Assembly (NCBI GenBank): GCA_030847615.1
Contig: JAUMIR010000004.1
Location: forward strand, 87,203,001-87,267,000
DNA from: Gambelia wislizenii
Taxonomy: Eukaryota > Chordata > Lepidosauria > Squamata > Crotaphytidae
Reading direction: 5' to 3'
Length of the DNA: 64,000 nt
Part shown: positions 22,968 through 32,760 of the stretch, piece by piece
Position numbering within the stretch: position 1 is the first letter of the stretch
How the letters are laid out: each line of letters starts with the position of its first letter
Program-made: the position numbers and the translations under genes
The notes under the pieces: generated by a model
Told to the model about the DNA's origin: nothing
Database searches by the model: none
The model's input: the letters and a program-made list of their open reading frames with translations, nothing else

Positions 22968-23197
22968 GACATATACTAGAAATAAAAGTGAAGCATTAAC
23001 TGTTCAAACACATATGCACACAAGCAGGCACCTGAAACCTTTTTTTTTTTTTTGCCATTGTGTATAATGCAGACCATATTTAGCAATTTGCCACTGAACC
23101 AAGTTGTCAATTTTTTCCCCAAAATGAAGAGCACTGGGGGTCACAAATGGGCCTCGGGGGCCACATGTGGCCTACAACCCATGCTTTGCCCACCTTG

Positions 23198-23205
23198 CCT
23201 TAGAA
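23198..23205. repeat. hAT 8-bp target duplication, right
   Basis: CCTTAGAA; partner of 21067-21074 with one mismatch. Confidence 0.55.
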
Positions 23206-23477
23206 CTTGCTATTGTGATTGAACAAAAATGACAGAAACTGACCAAGTTTTCAATGCTGAGACAACTTGTTCCTTTCTTTTCAGATACAGGATTGCTGCC
23301 CAAGGTCCTAACCTTTCCCACTTCCTCTCAAGCCAGCAGTCTGACCATCAACCTGGTTTCTGTCCAAAGTTCTGACCTTAATCCAACACAAAGACAGTTT
23401 GGGCAGTCCACGGCCTGCTTTCCACCATCTCTTTGGGAGATCACATCCTCTTTGCAAGGGCTAGATAATGTTAAGAC

Positions 23478-23580
23478 CTCCAGATGTTGTTGAACTGCAG
23501 TTCCCAACAGTCCTAGTCCACATAGCCAGTGATGAGGACTGCTGGTAGTTTCAGTTCATCATCTCCTCCTTTCAGCAATG
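23478..23580. mobile_element. hAT-type MITE remnant
   Basis: CCTCCAGATGTTGTTGAACT followed by GCAGTTCCCAACAGTCC. This is the same module as at 12158-12239 and 38930-39005. Ends not resolved. Confidence 0.45.
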
Positions 23581-23900
23581 AGGGTTATTATGAATTAGGA
23601 CAGCATATACTATCTTCTCTCCACTTTGCCACCATTGGTAGCTTATACCAAGAATATCAGCAGTTTGTAAGGATTCTTTAATGAGAGGAAACTGAAGCCA
23701 GATTTCAAGCTGCTGGGCCTAGCTTAGGGGAGCAGCAGTTTCAACAGGCACGTTGAGGATCTGGGTGAGGATACCAGTAAAGTAGCCACTTGGATGTCAT
23801 TCCATATGTTCATGAATATCTATAAGATTGATCCTTAGTGTTTTGCAGATGCCATTTTTTAGAAGGTCAGAATATTCAGGCTCTCTCTTGTCTCACAAGG

Positions 23901-23945
23901 GTGTGGGTGTGGGCGCACACACGCGCACGCGCACACACACACACA
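23901..23945. repeat. GT/CA-rich alternating purine-pyrimidine tract
   Basis: GTGTGGGTGTGGGCGCACAC followed by ACGCGCACGCGC and a CA run. The alternating pattern including CGCG could adopt Z-DNA. Confidence 0.8.
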
Positions 23946-26251
23946 GAGATTTTCCTGTGTTAAGTCTTTTTGTTCCTCTTCATCTGTTCTTAATTGTATG
24001 CTCCTTTAGTAGGTTAGTAGGTTAAGTTAGATTAGATCCACATTATACATTGCTCATGCAATAATTTGTGTATATGGGGAGTCTACTTTGTCAGAAGACT
24101 TAAGCAGAGTCTTACACAGAGGAATTCAATCTCTCTGGCTATGAGGAAGCAAGACCCAATCAGCAGACTGCCATATGGTCAAATAAGGCAAATTTTAAAT
24201 TTCTTCACATAAGGTGTTTTGGTTATATGTACTGTACAGGTGTTCCAATCTGGGTGTTCTTGATGATAGGTGGATGTGTGATGGACAAAATACATAATGT
24301 ATAAAATTATAGTAGGGGCTCAATACATATGAAGTTATTTTGTGGTATGCTAAAAATTTAATTATTTATTTTTGAAATCTATTGTGTGTAGTATGATCAC
24401 CTTAAAATTAAAAATCAAAGTATTACAAAATTATGCTTCTTTCCTTATACTTAAATTTGTCATCATGTGCTTCTGGCAGCTCCCACAAAACATTAACTCC
24501 CACCCCCCATGCCAGCTCATCTTCAACAAGTTTTTTTTAAAAAACATGAGATGACAGGTCTGTTGCTGTAAAGCCCTTGTTAAGTTCAAAGGCTCCATTT
24601 GTCTTTGCACATTAATTCAGCACTTCTCCACTGATCCAGCACTACCTGTTTTAGCTATTAATTCTTTTGGCTAAAGTGAAAACTTCAGTTTAATATTTTT
24701 GCCTCTCTTGCCAAAGGAATCTTAAAGGGAGGGAGGATGCACCCATTCAGGAGCCACTCTGATTTAGTAATTATCTACTTGATATTTTGCATAGATATCT
24801 TTCTTGCATGATCATTGTTCATTCTACCCTCTCCTGTGATCGTTTTCTATCTTTTGCCTTTCTGGCTTTTGCAGAGCAGTTTGGGAAGGATTGAATTAAC
24901 AGTAATGCTCCCCCAAGTTCTTATTGAACCAGGCTCTGATTTGAGTGCCAGCAAGAGAGGCAGAGTGTGAAATCCTATCTTCCCCTGGCTGGATGCATTT
25001 CTGGAGATTAATAGTTTTATAAGCACTTTTGGTTCACAGAAGTGGAAAAATAGAGAAAGAACCTTTATATGGGCCAACTGATGGTTAACATTCTGGAAAT
25101 ACATACACTTCTAAGTCATGTACAACTCTCCATTTTGAACAATCAAAGCTAAACAAATTGATAATGCTGTTCATTGCTCTATTATTTATCTACTTTTTCC
25201 AGGATAGTGTTTATTAAGTGGTGCTAGCTGACTCTTTATACAAAGATGGAAGAAATCCATTGAAGTACACAGTTAAGCATGACACTTTAAACAGTCTTCA
25301 CTGTTAAGGCTTCACATTGTGTAAAAAATTCTTCACGAAAAAGGTAGTAAATGCATGGGGAAATCAATTCCCTTTGGAAGTGTAGAAGTCAGGTGTGCCT
25401 TTATTTCAAGCAGCCTTTAAACCTCACAAAGCACTTTGGAAGCAGAGGTTGCAAAAAGCAACACATAGAAATTGTTGTAAAGTTGGATGTTACTTTTGAA
25501 AAACACTAGAGTGGTGTGAAGTCACCTTGGATAATACTACTCAGTAGCTTGACAGACTGGATGGTGTGTTCCATCTCTCATGGTTGTGGAAAGCTTTGAT
25601 GTGCACATGTCTAGGCATTTTTCTGGAAATTATGTCTTCATGCATGGTCTCTCTTTTCCCCACTGTATCTGTTCCTTTCCAGTGTTGATTTATATGATAT
25701 GATTTCCTTTGTAGAGTGCCTTTAAAAAAATGTTCTGCTCTAGCTATTCTTGCATTCCTAAAATCAGATTCAGAACCACTATATTTACTCTGATTTTTCC
25801 ACTTTTGCTTTCTGTAGAGAGCTTTCAGAATGTCTGTGTTCAGTTCTTTCCGTTACACAATTGACATTCTTGAGTAGGTTTAGCTTTTGTTTTAAGCGAT
25901 TATTCCTTCCAACATGATAGTTTCCATTGCTAGGACTGTGTTTGAGTAGCAATGTTTGCCTCATCCAGTATCATTATTTTGTGATCATTTATAGAAATAT
26001 CTGGTGAAAGTGACACATGAAATGCAGTAAATATTCACTGCAGCCTACTTTGTTTCACAATATTGATTTTTTATTGATGCTCAAATTTTGTTATCTCTGA
26101 TTTTATTGGTTAAGTTGCTCCTTCTTCTGACTCATCTATATTAAGGTAGATCTTAGCTCTGATTTCTTGGATTGCCTTGCTTTTTCCTTGGTTAGAGTTT
26201 ATGATTTCTTGGTTGGGTTATCAGCAAAATAACATTCACGTCAACCCATAA
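23946..26251. other. no gene seen
   Basis: About 2.3 kb of unique-looking AT-rich DNA. Only short frames with no domain; no repeat family recognised. Confidence 0.45.
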
Positions 26252-26253
26252 TA

Positions 26254-26746
26254 CAGTTGTCCCTCCACATTCGCGGGGGTTAGGGGTGTGAGACCCTCGC
26301 AAATGTGAAAAAACCACGAATAAAAACTAGGTCAGGCCACCGCCCTCCCGCAACCCCCGCTGCTTCTCCCCCCCTGCCACCACTCCCAGAGGCAGTAACA
26401 GGGCTTGCCAAGCCTTGTTGCTGCTTCCTGCCACCCCCACCCCCAGAGGCAGCGACAGGGCTAGCCAAGCCTCGTCGCTGCTTCCTTGCATCCCCTGCCA
26501 CCCCCCCAGAGGCAGCGACAGGGCTAGCCAAGCCTCGTCACTGCTTCCTCCCCCCCCCTGCCGCCCCCCCCCGGAGGCAGCGACGGGGCTTGCCAAGCTT
26601 CGTGGCTGCTTCCTCCCACTCCTGCTGCCCCCCCCCCCCGAGGCAGCGATGGGGCTTGCCAAGCCTCATTGCAGTTTTCTGTATGGCGGGGGAGGGGGGT
26701 CCCAAAACCGCGAATAGTCAAAGCTGCGAATGTGGAGGGGCAACTG
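26254..26746. mobile_element. 493-bp TA-flanked MITE with internal minisatellite
   Basis: Ends CAGTTGTCCCTCCACATTCG (left) and CAGTTGCCCCTCCACATTCG (right, minus strand): 19 of 20 positions agree. Both sides carry TA (26252-26253 and 26747-26748). The terminal motif is that of pogo/Tigger-type non-autonomous elements. The interior holds about five units of a roughly 60-bp GC-rich repeat. The same ends bound the much larger element at 40475-45461. Confidence 0.85.
26385..26680. repeat. about 60-bp GC-rich minisatellite
   Basis: About five units built on AGGCAGCGACAGGGCT(A/T)GCC, AAGCCTCGT(C/T)GCTGCTTCC and a C-run. Frames on both strands are open through it, which is a product of composition and repetition. 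Confidence 0.85.
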
Positions 26747-26748
26747 TA

Positions 26749-27268
26749 ATTTTATTTTTAAAATAATACCGTACATATATTTCTTCACCCAAAACCAGGG
26801 AACACTCCTGGACCTGCTAGCATCTACTTTAAACTATTTAAAAAGTAATATTGGCTGGTGAGCCCTTGAGTTGGCTGGATTCCCCCCCCCCTTAGATTAA
26901 CATATTCCTGCAGTTTAGTTTATGGCCTTTATGATCCCCATGTGCAAGAAAAGTTCTATAGATGACCTTTTCAATGATCACCCCATAAGCTTATTATACT
27001 TCAGAAGTTTTCTGCCAGTTTTCTTAGTGTAAAGCTGAAGACTAGGGTTGTTGGCCATGATATTCTATGAGAAGAATACCTTGGTTTCAAGCCTGACCAT
27101 TGAACTTTGGATTATTGCTTGGTATTGGCTCAGTTGGTGGATACATGTCTATTCTAAAATAGTCCCTTGATTTTAGATCTGCTCTTTACTTACCAGTAAT
27201 TCCTTGCAACAGAGCAAATTAGATCAGTACATAAGTTGTTAATAAGAAAAAGTTATTTTTTATTTGGG
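26749..27268. other. no gene seen
   Basis: Non-coding, with a C-run at 26883-26891. Confidence 0.4.
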
Positions 27269-27512
27269 AGAGCCTGTGTGGTATAGTGGTTTGAGTATTG
27301 GACTATGACTCTGGAGACCAGGGTATGAATCCCCCTTTGGCCATGGAAACCCACTGGGTGACCTTGGTCAAAGTCACACTTTCTCAGCCTCAGAGGAAGG
27401 CAAAGGCAAACCCCCTCTAAGTAAATCGTGCCAAGAAAATGTAATGATAGGTTCACCTTAGAGTTGCTATAAGTCAGAAGCAACTTGAAGGCACACAATA
27501 CACAAACACACA
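27269..27512 (+). mobile_element. tRNA-derived SINE, nearly complete
   Basis: tRNA-like head with A-box-like TGGTATAGTGG and B-box-like GGGTATGAATCC. Then comes a MIR-like core (AACCCACTGGGTGACCTTGG, CTCAGCCTCAGAGGAAGGCA) and a tail GCTATAAGTCAGAAGCAACT plus TGAAGGCACACAATACA. This is the most complete plus-strand copy in the window; relatives are at 12560-12732, 30976-31140 (-) and 59781-59957. Confidence 0.82.
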
Positions 27513-27589
27513 TTTTTTTTATTTAAAACCAAAATAATACCACTCAAGTACACTATAACATCAAAGGCTGTATCTCTAAGAAAATACAA

Positions 27590-28600
27590 TCCACTTGAGG
27601 GGTCAAACAAGGATGTGTTCTAGCACCTTTACCTTTTAACCTATTTTTGGCAGGCCTAAAAATTTGGTATTCTGCCCAACTACGCTGAAGGCACCAGATC
27701 CTGTCTGATCTTAGAAACTAAGCTGGGTCAGCACTGGTTAGTACTTGGATGGGAGACCACAAATAAATACCAGGTGCTGTTGGCTGTATTTTAGAAGAAG
27801 GAACTGGCAAAACCATCTCGGAGTATTCCTTGCCTAAGAAAATCCTATGAAATTCGTAGGATCACCATAAGTTGACAGGTGACTTGAAGATGCATGCACA
27901 CACTTTTGTATGGGGACATTATGTTCCCATTCTCTTAACAAGTTCTTCCAAGGTTTTCATATGTTTTTCTGTAGATGATGCAGACACCACTTGACTTTAA
28001 ACAACTACTGGTGGGGGTTGCAAAGTCTTTTTTTTTTTTTAATTTACATGAAACCAAGGCTATGGTGTTGTCTAAGATTAGCTTTATACAGTCTATGGAT
28101 GATCAGCAAATGGAACAAGTTGATTCATAGAAATATTTAGGAAATTGGTTCTGTGAGTTCAACAGATAGACACCCCATGTACAAAGAGCAGAGCAGATGA
28201 AAATGCTAGTGCAGTAGTCCTGTTCTTCTCTTAAAGAGTGAAAACATTCTCCTTGCAGTTGTCAAAATCCTTAAAGCAAAATCTGCACCCCCATTTTTAT
28301 ATAGAGCTCCGATATGGTTCCCTAATTTAAACACTTCTTTAGAAAACATGCAGTCCTTTTTTGCTTAGATCAATTTCGAGCCTACCTAGGTAAGCCACTA
28401 GAACCACCCTAAAGTTGAAGGTTGGTCTTATTTCTTTAAGCAGCTTAGCCTGGACAACTCCTGTTTATTTTTTGCTTCATTACTACTCATTGCCTAATAA
28501 CAAGTCTTTAGTCTCCCTGGCAACAAGGGACATGAGTTTATTTGGAGGAAGAATTTTCTGGGGGAAATACATGCTATAGTCTTTCATTTGTTTGTGTACT
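27590..28600 (+). pseudogene. degenerate LINE reverse transcriptase, interrupted by a 5S SINE
   Basis: 27600-27670 reads GVKQGCVLAP followed by FNLF, an RT motif. After the inserted SINE, 28020-28470 reads through decayed RT thumb-type sequence: ETKAMVLSK near 28050, DDQQMEQVDS near 28098, KYLGNWF near 28130. Stops and frame changes are frequent. The clade is not assigned. Confidence 0.5.
27674..27905 (+). mobile_element. 5S rRNA-derived SINE
   Basis: 27674-27788 follows the vertebrate 5S rRNA gene closely: CTGTCTGATCTTAGAAACTA, AGCTGGGTCAGCACTGGTTA, then GTACTTGGATGGGAGACCAC. These cover the internal A-box, intermediate element and C-box regions. It is about 115 bp against the usual 120 for 5S. 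A non-rRNA tail follows (GAAGGAACTGGCAAAACCA, then AAGTTGACAGGTGACTTGAA) and ends in a CA-rich terminus. The tail resembles that of the tRNA SINEs here, so this is a SINE and not a functional 5S gene. Confidence 0.85.
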
Positions 28601-28904
28601 GTTCTAGAAGCTAGGCAAAAGCAAAATTAATAGTCAGCCAGAGAAATGAGGGATCTACATTTGCAACATTTATTCCAGCACCCTAGGAGCATTCCTGTCT
28701 GATCTTTGACAATGGAATGCCCTACTTGAGTTTTCTTTGAGCTTTATCTGGCATGCATCACAGTCATAGTTAGATGGATTCTTGCTGTGCAGCAGCTTTG
28801 AGGTTAGTGGGAGGGAAATTTCTTGCACCAGTTCTGGGACTGGTACAAAGTTGTATCATCAGTGGGTGTGTGGCTGTAGTTTGAAAAAAGTATAGTTATA
28901 GGAC

Positions 28905-29750
28905 GAACACCACCATCCCCACATTGCCGTCGGCAAATCTGTGCTCAAGTCCGTTCAGCAGTTCACCTACCTGGGAAGCATCATCTCCTCAGATGTCAAG
29001 ATTGACAAAGAGATTGATCACAGATTAGCAAAGGCATATAGTGCATTTGGAAGACTTCACAAAAGAGTCTGGAGCAATAAACACCTGAGGCAAAGCACAA
29101 AAATCAGTGTGTATAGAGCCATGTCTATCCTGCTTTATGGATCTGAAACATGGGTCACCTATCGCCACCACCTACGACTCCTCGAACGCTTTCATCACCG
29201 CTGTCTACGCACAATCCTAAATATAGACTGGACTGACTATGTGACGAATGTTGCTGTCCTTGAGCAAGCAGGGATCACCAGCATTGAGGCCATGATATTG
29301 AGAACACAGCTGTGCTGGGCAAGGCACGTTTCTAGGATGGAGGACCATCGCCTCCCAAAAATAGTACTCTATGGTGAACTCGCCACGGGTCAGCGTAAGA
29401 GGGGCGCTCCAAAAAAGCGATACAAAGACTCCCTGAAACAACATCTCAGGCTCGGCCAAATTGATCACCAACAGTGGTCCGCCCTGGCCTCACATCGGGA
29501 GGCATGGAGACGCACAATCCACAATGCTGCAGCCTTATTTGAGAACTCACGCCAAACAAGTCTTGAAGAGAAACGACAACGCAGAAAGAATCAACCCAAA
29601 AACATCACCCAAGGAGACCTTCTGCTGTGCTTTCTGCAACCGGACTTGTTTATCTCGGATTGGCCTTTTTAGTCATCAGCGCGCTTGCAGAAAGCGCAGG
29701 ATGAGTCCTTCCTGAATCTTCGTTTGCGAAGAAAAGCCAGAGGGGGGGGG
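28905..29750 (+). pseudogene. non-LTR retrotransposon 3' end, with C-terminal Cys/His motif
   Basis: A 243-codon frame (28941-29672) carries the post-RT region of a LINE: FTYLGSIISSD, then KISVYRAMSILLYGSETW, then LRLLERFHHRCLRTILNIDW, and W(A)RHVSRMEDHRLPK. The continuation is in another frame (to 29715) after a frame change near 29590. It ends in CAFCNRTCLSRIGLFSHQRAC, a CxxC...HxxxxC motif. The catalytic RT part is missing through 5' truncation. The 3' end at 29698-29745 has a hairpin and a G-run. Clade not assigned. Confidence 0.75.
29718..29731 (+). repeat. LINE 3'-terminal stem-loop
   Basis: CTTCGTTTGCGAAG has a perfect 5-bp stem and 4-base loop at the end of the LINE. It is retained with one change in the truncated copy at 22913-22926. 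Such structures may be recognised by the element's reverse transcriptase. Confidence 0.7.
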
Positions 29751-30975
29751 GGCTCCCCTCTGTGCCATACATATCCTGTCTACAACTCTGCCATGTTTTC
29801 ACCTTTTCTGCCAACATATCTTTATTGGAGGAACACTTCCTCCAGCAGAGTGCTGCTCTAGCATCTCTGAGGTGTCTGCTGCCCTGTCTTTCATGAAAAT
29901 ACTATGCCTTATGTTTTGTATTCACTCCCCTATTATGTCATTACTACCACAGCCATTAAAGTTGTGATTCTAAGTAGATGTCTTTTTTTTAAAAAAAAGC
30001 ATGTTATGTAAATTAACGAGATTCGTAATCCCCCCACCCCCAGTATTAGGATATAAAGAAGCATTTTGATTACAAAGGATACAGATAAACCCCATGAATA
30101 GTTGCAGGGTATCTAATTTCTGTGGGGAGTTAGTTGTACATTGCATATTGGAAGTTGGTTATACCAAACTCTGGAAATATGTAATGTGTATCACCTCTGC
30201 AAATGTTGCTGCATTCATAGATGGATGTTTGCAGAAGTGCCTGCTATGGCTTTTGTTTAGTCTGGGTAGCATATGCTGAAGCAGAAACTATTAAAAGAGT
30301 CTTCAGTTTTATTGGCCTTTCCTGTGACTGCTGTGAGTATAATCAAGAAATGTGTAAATGACAGTGAAAGAAGGCTGATCGTTACCTTGAGTTATAACTT
30401 GTAATGGATTTTTTCAGCTTATGGGTTATTGTCTTCCTTTGACTGACATCTGATATGGGTGCATGTCCTTTTTTTCAGTTCTTAATGCTAGTGGTTTCCA
30501 TTGTTAATTTCTCTGTTTAGTCCAATAGATCACATTTATAGCTGGACACATTTAAATATGCCTTGTTCTGTTATGGCAAGTGGAAGTTCAGATCTTCACA
30601 AGAGTTCTGGTGCTATGCTAAGATGCTGTGAACTGCCTAAAATAATTTTATCTCATCAAGTGTACATCTTGTTCCTAACCTTTTTATGAGTCTGTGTGAC
30701 TTTAAGCTGTTCCACAAAAGACTGGGCCTTTTAAACTGCCTGGGTGATTTCATAGTAATATCTGGGCCAAGAGGGGCCTGCAGTATCCTGTCCTCAGCAT
30801 ACATATATTCTCTTCAGTAAATTCTGTGTGGTTCACAAACACTTTTTAAGTTTTCTTCCCCTCTCATAAAAAGAGCAACTTTAGATGTCACAAGTATGAA
30901 AACAAAAAGCTTGGCTATACGATAGAAATGTGCACAAAAAGTTCAGGGTAAAAAGCAAAATTACTTCCAGATTAA
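29751..30975. other. no gene seen
   Basis: Unique-looking non-coding DNA. Confidence 0.4.
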
Positions 30976-31140
30976 TGTTGTTGTTACTGTGTACCTTCAA
31001 GTCATTTCCAATTTATGGCGACCCAATGGTGAACCTAGCATGGGGTTTTCTTGCCAAGATTTTTTCATTGGCACTTGCCTTTGCCTTCCTTTGAGAAAAT
31101 GTGACTTGGCCAAGGTCACCCCGTGGGTTTCCATGAGTGA
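30976..31140 (-). mobile_element. tRNA-derived SINE, minus strand
   Basis: Reads GTTGTTGTTACTGTGTACC, TTCAAGTCATTTCCAATTTA and GGCCAAGGTCACCCCGTGGG: the reverse complement of the tail and core of the SINE at 27269-27512. The tRNA-like head is missing beyond about 31140. Confidence 0.75.
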
Positions 31141-31613
31141 TACACAGATCACTTATTGCACAATTCAACACAACCAGTTTTGCTTGTGAAAAATATAGAA
31201 CACTATAAAGTTAAAAATGAATGGCTTGTGTAGTAATACAGAAAAAGTAGAATGCATACATCAACCATATTAATTCTTATCTTCATACAGTGTTCATAAT
31301 AAAGCCATGGTGGTTTTGATATGCTTGGAAGGAGATCCTTAGTGTTAATCAGCTCACATATTCACTGGGATATGGATAATTAAACTTGGGCCAGAATTCT
31401 GTTGGCACATTATGCTGGCTACAGTGGTGACTGCATTTTTGCATATCTGGTACCCCTTACGCAAGAAGTTGTTTGCCCCTGTTAAAGGTTATGCTCGATA
31501 AATATGAATTGCAAGTAGACTTTGTTGCTTAAGGCAGTCTGCAGGCATAGTAAGAGGCATATATTGGAAGGTATTAGAAGATTGAAAGGGTAGGGTAGTG
31601 ATTAAAAGGGTAG

Positions 31614-31876
31614 GGAGCCCTGGTGGCGCAGTGGTTAAATGCCAGTACTGCAAGTCACCATGTTGCAAGTTCGATTCCAGAGGGCTCCAAGGTTCACTCA
31701 GCCTTCCATCTTTTCATAGGTTGGTAAAATGAGTACCCGGCTTGTGGGGGCAATTAGCTAACACACATTGGAAACTACTTAATGCAGTGTAGATATGTAA
31801 ATTGCTATTGCTTGGAACAAATTGTAAGCCACTCTGATAGCCTTGTGGCTGAAGAGCAGGATATAAATAACTAAAA
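31614..31876 (+). mobile_element. tRNA-derived SINE (second family)
   Basis: Head GAGCCCTGGTGGCGCAGTGG holds an A-box and GCAAGTTCGATTCC a B-box. Body: CACTCAGCCTTCCATC, GTAAAATGAGTACCCGGCTT, GGGGCAATTAGCTAACACAC. Tail: TAAGCCACTCTGATAGCC and GATATAAATAA. It is followed by an (AATG)n tract. Related copies are at 40094-40335 and 58131-58392. Confidence 0.85.
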
Positions 31877-31903
31877 TGAATGAATGAATGAATGAATGAA
31901 TGA
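31877..31903. repeat. (AATG)n microsatellite
   Basis: Six to seven AATG units directly after the SINE tail. Confidence 0.95.
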
Positions 31904-32124
31904 CTGGATCCCTGACCATCTTGGAGAGTCAGGCATTATTTTAAAGTGACTGGAATTTCTGTCTCTCCTGCTGACAAGGAAATGGTCTTTTTGAGAGCAA
32001 TCAGTGCTTACCTACACTGAATATGAGACCTGGCCAAACTGACTCAGACTGGTACACACACACACACACCAGTTGTAAGCTACTGTGCATCTTTCCAGAG
32101 ATATTGGGCAATCCTAAATAGGGC

Positions 32125-32760
32125 AGAAGTCAATACCTAATTGGCATTGTCTCAAGGTGTTGTTCCTCTCCCAAACCATTTAAGAGTTATTACCAGTGCC
32201 CAGAGGGTGAAAAGCAGAAGTCAGGTTCACATCTGCCTTTTGCACATAAGCCATAGGCATTGTACTCATCACTTTAAGCACATGGGACCTTTTGAACACT
32301 CCAATAGGATAACATTCCCTGCCCGAGGTGTCGCCTGCACTCCAGGTAACAGCCCCCAAGTTAGAAAAGGGCTATGTATAAGCCAGAAAGGGAGAGACTG
32401 TCTCTCTTCCTCCACTTTCCTTTCCAGAAGTTCTCTCCAGAAGACCTGGAATCTACTTTGCATCAAAGGGTGAGAAAATCCATTTGTGTCTTAGTCTGTA
32501 GGCTCTTAAGTTTAGCTGCCCCCCTCTGCCCCCCTTAGGTTGGTCAGGAGTAGGTTTTTCTAGCATCTGTGCTATTGTCCTCCCCCTTTTGCCCTTTGAG
32601 AAACTGCTGTTAACAGTTTGTATTCAGTATAGACTTCTTTTGGTTTCTACTGTTATCTTTTTCTGTATTTTTAATAAATAAATAATTATTTTTGCTGCAA
32701 AATCAGCTTGTCCTCACCTGATGTCTTTCACTTGGTGTCTCTTTGGTTAATTGTCCATTT
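32125..32760 (+). other. possible solo LTR or promoter-like segment
   Basis: A CCAAT-type motif (ACTCCAATAGG near 32300) is followed about 65 bases on by TATGTATAAGCC (TATA-like, near 32368), a pyrimidine-rich leader, and then at 32675-32690 AATAAATAAATAA, a polyadenylation signal. That order fits an LTR (U3-R-U5). I could not find TG...CA ends or a target duplication. It could instead be chance, or a host promoter. Confidence 0.25.

Larger units (their letters stand above)
21075..23197. mobile_element. 2.1-kb non-autonomous hAT-like element with internal tandem repeat
   Basis: Left end CAGACCTGCACAACTTGG; right end, read on the minus strand, CAAGGTGGGCAAAGCATGGG. This is the CAGNGGTGGGCAAA-type terminus of many hAT elements in decayed form. 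Near-identical 8-bp flanks support hAT-type insertion. The interior holds GGGTCACA-type subterminal sequence, an open but unrecognised stretch at 21303-21717, a 114-bp tandem repeat at 21883-22140, and a LINE 3' tail with a (GA)n tract at 22889-22962. No transposase identified. Confidence 0.6.

Noticed and set aside
23268..23300. Possible acceptor TTCCTTTCTTTTCAG followed by an open stretch
   Set aside because: No credible donor site after the open stretch, and the sequence runs into a MITE remnant.
26280..26766. Frames of 100-153 codons rich in Pro/Ala/Ser
   Set aside because: They coincide with the GC-rich minisatellite in the 493-bp MITE.
27674..27788. Functional 5S rRNA gene
   Set aside because: It is diverged, single-copy and fused to a SINE tail, with no T-run terminator at the 5S end.
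28941..29672. Host gene resembling 'craniofacial development protein 2-like' automatic annotations
   Set aside because: The motifs are those of a LINE post-RT region, and such names usually come from mis-annotated retrotransposons.
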